The notes under the pieces: generated by a model | What the model saw: only the letters and a program-made list of their open reading frames with translations | Told to the model about the DNA's origin: nothing | Database searches by the model: none | Translations under genes and position numbers: made by a program | In this document: positions 57,531 to 64,000 of the stretch, in pieces | Numbering within the stretch: the stretch's first letter is position 1 | Layout: the number at the start of each line of letters is the position of its first letter | Origin: Heterohyrax brucei | Taxonomy: Eukaryota; Chordata; Mammalia; Hyracoidea; Procaviidae | Assembly: GCA_028571685.1 (NCBI GenBank) | Contig: CM053143.1 | Span: 7,927,501-7,991,500, forward strand | DNA length: 64,000 bases | Direction of reading: 5' to 3'

Positions 57531-57979
57531 ATTATTAAGTAACTGTTTCAGGTCAGCTTAACGCTCTGAAATGATTTTCAGTAAAGACACAAAGAACATA
57601 AAAGAAGAATCTTATCCATTCGTACATTCGGTATGGTTATGTTTTGAAAACACAGTATGGTTATGTTTTTTCAGTCACCAAGGGCTTACTTTATGGGAGC
57701 CTACAGTGTAAGCACACATAAAAAAGGTACCAGTGTCTTTACTCTGCTGAAACACAGGATGACTTGGATCTGGCTCCTGTTAGCAGGCATCTCCAAAAAG
57801 AATGGCTTTGTTAGCACTGCAGAATGCTGCTCAGGGGACAGGCTGGTTTTACTGGCGTCTCTAAGGATAAAACACACATATCTTCTCTCTCTAAGAATGA
57901 AACACATCCCCAAACACACAAAAATCTTTTGCAGCCGTAATTTCTTGCTCTTCACGTATCTGAGTATAACTCTAGACCA

Positions 57980-58104
57980 CTAAACCTACTGCCGTGGAGT
58001 TGGTTCTGACTCACAGTGACCCTACAGGACAGAGTAGAACTGCCCCTTGCAGTTCGCAAGAAGCACCTAGTGGATTCAAACTGCAGACCTTTGGGTTATA
58101 GGGT
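57980..58104 (-). mobile_element. AfroSINE, head truncated, part of an inverted pair
   Basis: CTACTGCCGTGGAGTTGGTT to CTGCAGACCTTTGGGTTAT. The head is missing at the high end, where a forward copy begins about 15 bp later. Confidence 0.92.
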
Positions 58105-58119
58105 ACTAGTCAGTAGCTT

Positions 58120-58277
58120 GGAAGCCCTGGTGGTGTAGCTGGTTAAGTACTATGTCTGCTAACCTAAAGGTCGACAGTGCAAATTCACCAGGCGCTCCTG
58201 GAAACGCTATGGAGTTGTTCTGCTCTGCCCTACAGGGTCACTGTCAGCCAGACGCGACTTGATGGCAGTGGTGAGTA
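58120..58277 (+). mobile_element. AfroSINE, part of an inverted pair
   Basis: GGAAGCCCTGGTGGTGTAGC head to GACGCGACTTGATGGCAGTGG. Complete. Confidence 0.94.
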
Positions 58278-58279
58278 GG

Positions 58280-59055
58280 CAGGAGATTTAGAAGCCGAGT
58301 CTGCAAAGCAGTTCAGTGCAGCACTTTCCACCCTACCTTCCACATCCTTCAGATGAATGGATCAGTGCTGGCTGTCCCATCAGCAGTTTTCTGTGCTCAC
58401 CTCTAAGTTCCACACAGAACTCCCTTTTAAAATTCTCCCTCTCAAGTACAGTTTGCAGGATTGAACCAGATACACAATTGCCAGTTTGTAACTGCTTTTG
58501 ACCCCCAAATCAAGAGTTTCATGTGGATCAATTAAATACATTTCTGGCCTCCAGCTTTACTGATGAAACCAGAGTCTGCCCTAAGACAGCATTAACAAAT
58601 CAATAAAACGAGTGTTCACAATTATGTGGGCAGTGGCTCTCTGTGAGGCAGGACTGCCGTAGGCCTTCAAGGGTAACACAGGAAAGCGTTGAGGGAAAGC
58701 CAGAAGTTACTGAATTCCATCCCCATACACCTGATTTCTCTTCCATTACCAAATTCGCCACCAGTATTGGCTATTGCTTGTATTATTACTGTTACATACT
58801 TTTTCATTCTTTTCAGATCAGTTTCACTGTTTTCAGTTTTAAAATGAACGTGCTTTTTTTTTAAAAAAAAAAAAAAAAAACAGTGATTTTAGTAAGCCAG
58901 TCTTATGCTCATTTCCTGATGTGGTACAAACAGAACAATGACAAAGCACTGGGTATTTATACTGGCTCTTTTTCTTCCTTAAGGCTTGCAGTTTGGATTT
59001 ATTTCATTGCTTTTCTCCCTCCCCAAACACATGAGGTGTAAGATTTCATGCATAC
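58280..59055. other. Intronic sequence, no gene recognised
   Basis: It contains T11 then A18 at about 58851-58880; otherwise unassigned. Confidence 0.35.
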
Positions 59056-59062
59056 ATATAAG

Positions 59063-59600
59063 GTCTGATAATTAAGTCTTCAAACGTAATTGTTCTAAGT
59101 GCTACATACCTCATGCTGAACATCACTATGATCACTTTTGAGGTACTCCCTTTGGGAAGCGATGCACCAATACCAGTGCCTAGTCTATCCTTCAAAGAAG
59201 TTTTGGAATTCTTTCTGGAATGGCCACTGCGCACAGTTGCAGGGTGGCTAGTTCATGAACTTTATTGCATAGCTGTCTGTGAGGAATTTTTAGCAAGTAA
59301 ACAAGTAACAGTATTGGGATACTCTCCCTACTCATCTGAGGTGGCCCCCAATGACGTTTTTCTTTACCCAAAGATAAAGGAAATATTGAAAGGAAGATAT
59401 TTTGATGACATTCAAGACATCAAGGATAATCCAATGACAGCTCTGATGGCCATTCCAGAAAAAGAGTTCCAAAATTGCTTTGAAGGGTGGACTAGGCGCT
59501 GGCATTGGTGCATAGCTTCGCAAGGGGAGCATTTCACGGGTGACCACAGTGGTATTCAGCAATGAGGTATGTAGGACTTTTTCTAGGATGAGTTTCTGAC
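59063..59600 (+). mobile_element. Fold-back mariner derivative (copy 2)
   Basis: Same architecture as 41.1 kb but in the opposite orientation: left arm 59063-59230, right arm 59445-59600 (inverted), centre with the transposase C-terminal part. A 150-codon frame at 59113-59565 spans arms and centre, including YSPYSSEVAPND and LYPKIKEILKGRYFDDIQDI. It starts in the arm and lacks two of the three catalytic aspartates, so it is not a working transposase. Confidence 0.9.
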
Positions 59601-59604
59601 TTTA

Positions 59605-60200
59605 ATTGGCAGGCTTCACATGTCTTACCACAGAGACACTGAATTAGTGCCACTCCTTGTTGTCCATCAGAAGAGATACCAAAAAGTGTGACATTTATTT
59701 ATATACTTAGCTACCACCTTTTCTAGATACCTTGTACTCTGTCGCAAATCAGGAGACAATATATATTCATCTACCTGACAGTCTGCCTCTTCCTCTTCTA
59801 CCTGTCTCTCTTCCTCTCTCCATCCCCCTTCCTGCAGCCCCCGTGACCTCATTTGTATACATACTTTGGCTTTGTGACAAAAAAGCTATTATAATTATCA
59901 GAAGTGTGGGCATGTTTGGTCCTTATTAAGGCAGAAAATAACATTATTTAAATACTGAATTGAAAGGGACCAGCTAGATATTTGCTAGTGGTTGGAGTGG
60001 GAGAAGAAAGAACAAATCAGGATCTACTTTTTCCTGGCCAGTTCCTTACACCTCTTCTTTACCTTATATCTGCTGCTATCCTGGCACTAAAAGCTAGAGA
60101 TGATTACCTCCGAATGTCTCTTCAAACCTGTGAGTTACATACTATGGGTAATAAAAAGGCATTGACAAAACTATCTCTTTTCTCTGTTCGTTTATTCAAC
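59605..60200. other. Intronic sequence, no gene recognised
   Basis: Pyrimidine-rich CTCTTCCTCTTCTACCTG stretch near 59787-59830; otherwise unassigned. Confidence 0.35.
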
Positions 60201-60204
60201 ACAA

Positions 60205-60553
60205 TTACTAAGCTGCTAACCAAAAGTTTTGGAAGATCAAATTCGTCCACAGGTTCTTTGGAAGAAAGGCCACGCAATTCTATCATAGTTTTAGGCAGAC
60301 TGTATATGCCTTGTGCCTTTGTTTGTTGGCCCTGCTCTTCCCTCATTGAGGCTCCCTCAAAAGTATTGATGTGGCAATCTTTTTCGACATGTCAATGGAA
60401 AAAAATTAGCAGATTGCTCTTATGAAATACGCAATGGGGGGAAAGAACTGCTTGCACACAAACAAAGATGCACATTATCTGAGTGAAAATACAGTTGAAA
60501 AATAAACCATTGAAAATCCTATGGAGCACAGTTCTACTCTTATACACATGGGT
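60205..60553 (+). mobile_element. AfroSINE, long variant, interrupted
   Basis: The 5' piece 60205-60283 (AAGCTGCTAACCAAAAGTTT TGG; TTCTTTGGAAGAAAGGCCACG) and the 3' piece 60507-60553 (CCATTGAAAATCCTATGGAG CACAGTTCTACTC; ACACATGGGT) look like one copy separated by about 220 bp of unrelated sequence. Confidence 0.6.
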
Positions 60554-60554
60554 A

Positions 60555-60978
60555 AATGGTTTTGTTTTTTACCCTGTGCCAGGCACTGGTCTGAGGTCTT
60601 TGATACACATGACCTAGTAAAATATACTAAAACCCCTGATGTTTGCAGCTCACATTTGAGAGCTGCAAAGGTGAAGGTGACGGAAAGGGGTATGGAGAGA
60701 AATCTCTACTGGACAGAAAGGGATATAAGTCTTTGTCAATACACAGAATAACCTCTAGAACACTATTACATTATTTTTCTCTCGTAAAAACATCAAACCT
60801 GCTTAGAATAGTCTTCCTTCAAAGGGGGGAAAAAAGCAAGTTTTAAATTCGTCAACTCAGTGTAAGTTTTATTTTTAATAAATGAGAATCATAGCAACTA
60901 AAGGAAGTGTTCCCAAGAATGTTGCATCAGGATTTGAAAGTTCCCAAGAACACTGAAGCAGTTCTTTTACCGCGTAGG
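60555..60978. other. Intronic sequence, no gene recognised
   Basis: No family recognised. Confidence 0.35.
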
Positions 60979-60980
60979 CC

Positions 60981-61024
<44 letters not shown>

Positions 61025-61090
61025 TGCGCGTGTGTGTGTGTGCGCGCGCGCGCGCGCGCGTGTGTGTGTGTGTGCGCGCGCGTGCGCGCA
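60981..61090. repeat. Alternating (TG)n(CG)n tract, 110 bp
   Basis: Every base alternates pyrimidine and purine: blocks of TG (60981-61008), CG, TG, CG, TG, an uninterrupted CG run at about 61043-61060, TG again, then CG. This composition is the classical Z-DNA-forming type. It gives spurious Cys/Val/Arg/Ala frames in several registers. Confidence 0.97.
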
Positions 61091-61094
61091 CCCC

Positions 61095-61908
61095 TGGAAT
61101 TTTAAGTACATGTGCTAGTCTTACTCTTAGTGAAACACGGTAGTTCTTCCAGCCAAAAGGCATTCATATTCTTACTACAGGCTTAATTATTCTATTTAAT
61201 TATTTTTCGAGGTTTAGGAAATCTGTACTTAAAATAAATAATAATAAAATCTGTAAACTTATACCCACATATCTTTTTCTTTGTCCTAAAATTCTTAAAA
61301 GCAACCTTTAAAGTTTTAAAAAAATTATTCAGAGGTGTTTTTTTTCCCCCACAAATTATGTAAGGCATTTTCGCTTCACAGAATAAGTTGAGAAAAGATG
61401 AAGAGGGGTTCCAAAACAAGGCAAGTGGCAGAGATATACATCAAAGGCAATGTGGCATCATTTAATGGCCAGAAGTATCTCCACTACAATTTGTGAGAAG
61501 TGAAAAATATTTAAGTCTACCTATAAATAGTAATAAGATGATGACGAAGATAGGGTGTTCCTTCAGTTTTAACTGCAATAAAATAAGAAGTTACTTAGTT
61601 CCTCTCTGTCAAAAATATCTCCCTAGGATGAATTTCTGACAGGACAGTCATTTGATACCACCATAACAACCAACCACCAAAGATACAGTGGAGAATCACC
61701 ATTTTATTACATAAAAGTACCTGAAATAACATTTACTAACCTCTCACATTTAATTTAAATGTCATCAGGTTAGGATTATCAGGCGTTTTGATTTCGAGGA
61801 CATTGCATAACAATTTTAAAATCTATATCAACATTCTTCATCCAGCATTTGCGATAATGTATATATCATACATACTGTGTTAGAGATTGATATAAAATAT
61901 CTTCAGCA
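61095..61908. other. Intronic sequence, no gene recognised
   Basis: No family recognised. Confidence 0.35.
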
Positions 61909-61910
61909 GT

Positions 61911-61980
61911 GGAGCCCTGCTGATGTGGTAATACTTACCAAGAGGTCAGCAGTTCATCTCCACACTGCTCCTTGGAAAGT
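61911..61980 (+). mobile_element. AfroSINE, heavily deleted head and body
   Basis: GGAGCCCTGCTGATGTGGTA, then CTTACCAAGAGGTCAGCAGTTC and CTGCTCCTTGGAAAG; no tail. Confidence 0.82.
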
Positions 61981-62199
61981 CTCTCTATATATTTAATTCT
62001 TACAAAACACAGTAAAATTGATGTTCATGAGAGGAAACTAGAAGGCATTATGATGAGTGAAATTAGTTGCAAAAGGAAAAATACTGTGTGAGAGCACTAT
62101 TACAAGGATTCAAGAAAAAGTTTAAACACAAGAAAACAGTATTTGATGGTTAACAGTGTGGGGAGGGAGGGTGGTATTCAGTAATTAGCTAGTAAACCA

Positions 62200-62366
62200 A
62201 AAAAAAAAAAAAACCCACTACCATCAAGTTGATTTCAACTCACAGCGACTCTATCAGACAGACTAGACCTGCTCCATCAAGTTTCCAAGGAGTGCCTGGT
62301 GTATTTGAACTGCCAACCTTTTGGTTAGCAGATGTAACACGTAACCACTGAATCACCAGGGTTTTC
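62200..62366 (-). mobile_element. AfroSINE nested in L1 3' region
   Basis: A14 run, CCCACTACCATCAAGTTGAT TTC, GACTCTATCAGACAGACTAG, and head complement CACTGAATCACCAGGGTTTTC. Complete. Confidence 0.94.
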
Positions 62367-62656
62367 AGATGATTTTAGGTGAAGGGAGAGGCACCATATG
62401 GTAGAGGAGAAATCAGCATATCTCAACTAAACCAAAAGGCAAAAAGTTTCCTAAATATAAGCAAACACTTCAAGAGAAAAAGTAATAGAGACATGGGTCT
62501 GCGGACCATAGTTTCAGGGAACATCTAGGTCAACTGGCATAAGAAAGCTATCAAAAACGTTCTGCATCCCACTTTGGTGAGTGGTATGTGGGGTCTTCAA
62601 AGCTAGCAAGCAGCCATCTAAGAAGCAACAATTGGTCCCAACCCACCTGCCCCCCA

Positions 62657-62816
62657 AAAGACCCACTTCCATCGAGTTGGATCCAACTCATAGCAACCCT
62701 AGAGGTCAAAGTAGAACTGACTCAAAGAGCTTCCAAGGAGCACCTGGCGGTTTTGAACTGCCGACCTTTCGGTTAGCATACATAGCACTTAACCCATTCT
62801 GCCACCAGTGTTTCCA
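62657..62816 (-). mobile_element. AfroSINE nested in L1 3' UTR
   Basis: AAAGACCCACTTCCATCGAG TTGGATCC, low divergence through GCTTCCAAGGAGCACCTGGC GG and CTGCCGACCTTTCGGTTAGC; one of the least degraded copies. Confidence 0.95.
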
Positions 62817-63429
62817 AACCACCTGCAGCAAAGGAAAATGAAGGATATCAAAGACACAAGAGCCCACGAGACAGAAAGGGCCCTATAAACCAGAGACCAC
62901 ATTAGCATGAGGCTGGAAGAAGTAGATGGTACCTGACTACCACCAGTGACTGCCCTGACAGGGAACTCAACAAAGAGCCCCTGATGGAGTGGGAGAAATG
63001 TGGGGTACAGAACTTCAACTCTAGTAAAAAAGACGAGATTTAATGGTCTGACAAACTGGAGGGTGCCCAGAAGATGTGGCCCCCCAGACTTTCAGTTAGC
63101 CCAGAAGTGAAACCATTCTCCGAGCCAGCTCTTCAGACCAAAGTGAATGATCCATAAGACATAAAATCATGCTGGTGAAGAGTGTGCTTCTTGGCTTAAG
63201 TAGATATAGGACAGTACCTGGGCAGCCCTTCTGTGAAGGTGAGATGAGAAGACATGGGAACAGAAGCTGCTTGAAACAACATAGGAAATACAAGGTACAT
63301 AGGAAAAGTGTGTTGTCACAGTGTGCCTACATCAGATAGGGTCATATAACAAAGTATAAATTTTTGTCTAAGAAACTGACTCCAATTGTAAACTTTCACT
63401 TAAAATGTAATTGAAAAAATGATCTTCAT

Positions 63430-64000
63430 GAATCAGGAAGACATCCTGTCCTTTCCACTCCTAACCTGTTTACTGGTAAAATGTACCCTAACTATTATAT
63501 GACAGTAAAATTTTAAGGAGGCACAAAAGAAGAGAAAGTCAGCTCCAAGGTGCTATGTTGCATTCACCTTAGTGACAGTTGGTGTCACAAAGACAGGAAA
63601 CAAGTTAGAAAATCCACTGCAGATACTTGAGCATGAACACAGGGCTGGGAGGAGGAGAGAGCCAGGAGGTGGAAAGAAAAGAAAGTAAGAGGCAGAGAAG
63701 GCACCTGGTGAAGGTGAGGCAAGCAACTGTCAGCAGTGAGGGCAGAGACGCCAGAAGTTATGATGAAGGTAATCTGAAAGACCCTCAGAAAGTAGACTAC
63801 AGAAGAGCGGCCATCAAGACAGCACAGTGGGCACAGAGTGGAGCTCCAGAGAGCTTTGAGACAGCTGGCTAAAGGGGGGTGGGGGGCAGGTGAAGATAAC
63901 AATGTGGGGATGGGGAGAGCTCACCTCACATCAGGAGATCTCCTGGGACTTCCCAAGAGACTACAGCCCATCCTGGCTGGCAGGTCTCCTCATCCCAGGC
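63430..64000. other. Intronic sequence, no gene recognised
   Basis: G/A-rich with overlapping frames of 81-105 codons on both strands but no domain or splice context; a GGGGGGTGGGGGGC-like stretch at 63875. Confidence 0.35.

Larger units (their letters stand above)
61985..63425 (+). mobile_element. L1 3' end and 3' UTR, forward, split by two AfroSINEs
   Basis: AGGCATTATGATGAGTGAAA TTAGTTGC is a typical L1 3'-region phrase. Further parts: CATCTAAGAAGCAACAATTGG, GTCTGACAAACTGGAGGGTG CCCAGAAG, GAGTGTGCTTCTTGGCTTAA GTAG, and the end TTGTAAACTTTCACTTAAAA TGTAATTG. The terminal phrase is shared (complemented) with 55.2 kb. No poly(A) beyond AATTGAAAAAATG. SINEs at 62200 and 62657 interrupt it. Confidence 0.58.

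Noticed and set aside
59113..59565. 150-codon frame as a domesticated mariner transposase
   Set aside because: The frame begins inside the inverted arm, contains only the C-terminal region and lacks the catalytic core. The sister copy at 41.1 kb is also broken.
60875..61163. Cys/Val/Arg/Ala repeat 'proteins'
   Set aside because: Pure translation of the alternating TG/CG tract.

Overview
This is a mammalian, almost certainly afrotherian, intronic window. The diagnosis rests on about 45 copies of the tRNA-derived AfroSINE family (head with A/B-box-like motifs such as TGGTTAAGTGCT and GCTAACCAAAAGGTTGGCAG, tail around GTCGGAATCGACTC), a set of RTE/BovB-type LINE fragments ending in CACCTAACAACAGCAAC, and an L1 lineage with its own 5' and 3' UTRs. 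Density and subfamilies look most like a paenungulate (elephant, sirenian or hyrax), but that last step is inference.

The one host coding segment I can support is a 140-bp exon on the minus strand at 34287-34426. It encodes the first zinc finger of the mineralocorticoid receptor (NR3C2, exon 3 in human numbering), with a good acceptor and donor. So 34427-64000 is intron 2 sequence and 1-34286 is intron 3 sequence of NR3C2. I found no other exon, RNA gene, CRISPR array or prokaryotic-type system.

Layout. 1-7.3 kb: ancient L1 remnant, RTE tail, AfroSINEs, and a CpG-rich block with a 22-bp tandem repeat (1.8-2.47 kb). 8.4-9.6 kb: a near full-length but broken mariner transposon. 10.4-15.1 kb: L2, MIR and AfroSINEs, plus a 255-bp inverted duplication (12.9/14.0 kb). 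16.0-19.05 kb: an L1 with complete 5' UTR and intact ORF1 that stops inside the ORF2 endonuclease domain and is flanked by a target-site duplication. 20-32 kb: AfroSINEs, two RTE copies, two solo LTRs, L2, MIR. 34.3 kb: NR3C2 exon. 36.6-40.1 kb: an L2 split by an AfroSINE and a 2.46-kb RTE. 40.1-43.3 kb: RTE, a palindromic mariner derivative, a solo LTR with 5-bp target duplication, and three AfroSINEs in tandem. 45.3-50.8 kb: reverse-strand L2, LTR and a 2.7-kb RTE. 51.9-55.0 kb: two related LTR-like repeats. 55.2-56.3 kb and 62.0-63.4 kb: L1 3' UTRs in opposite orientations. 59.1 kb: a second palindromic mariner copy. 60.98-61.09 kb: a 110-bp strictly alternating pyrimidine-purine tract.

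The most interesting items are mobile-element oddities rather than a new gene system: a fold-back mariner family with its progenitor in the same window; an L1 that integrated without its 3' half or poly(A); a 25-bp SINE insertion consisting of tail only with a 15-bp target duplication; an inverted templated duplication into a SINE; and inverted SINE pairs expected to fold in NR3C2 pre-mRNA.
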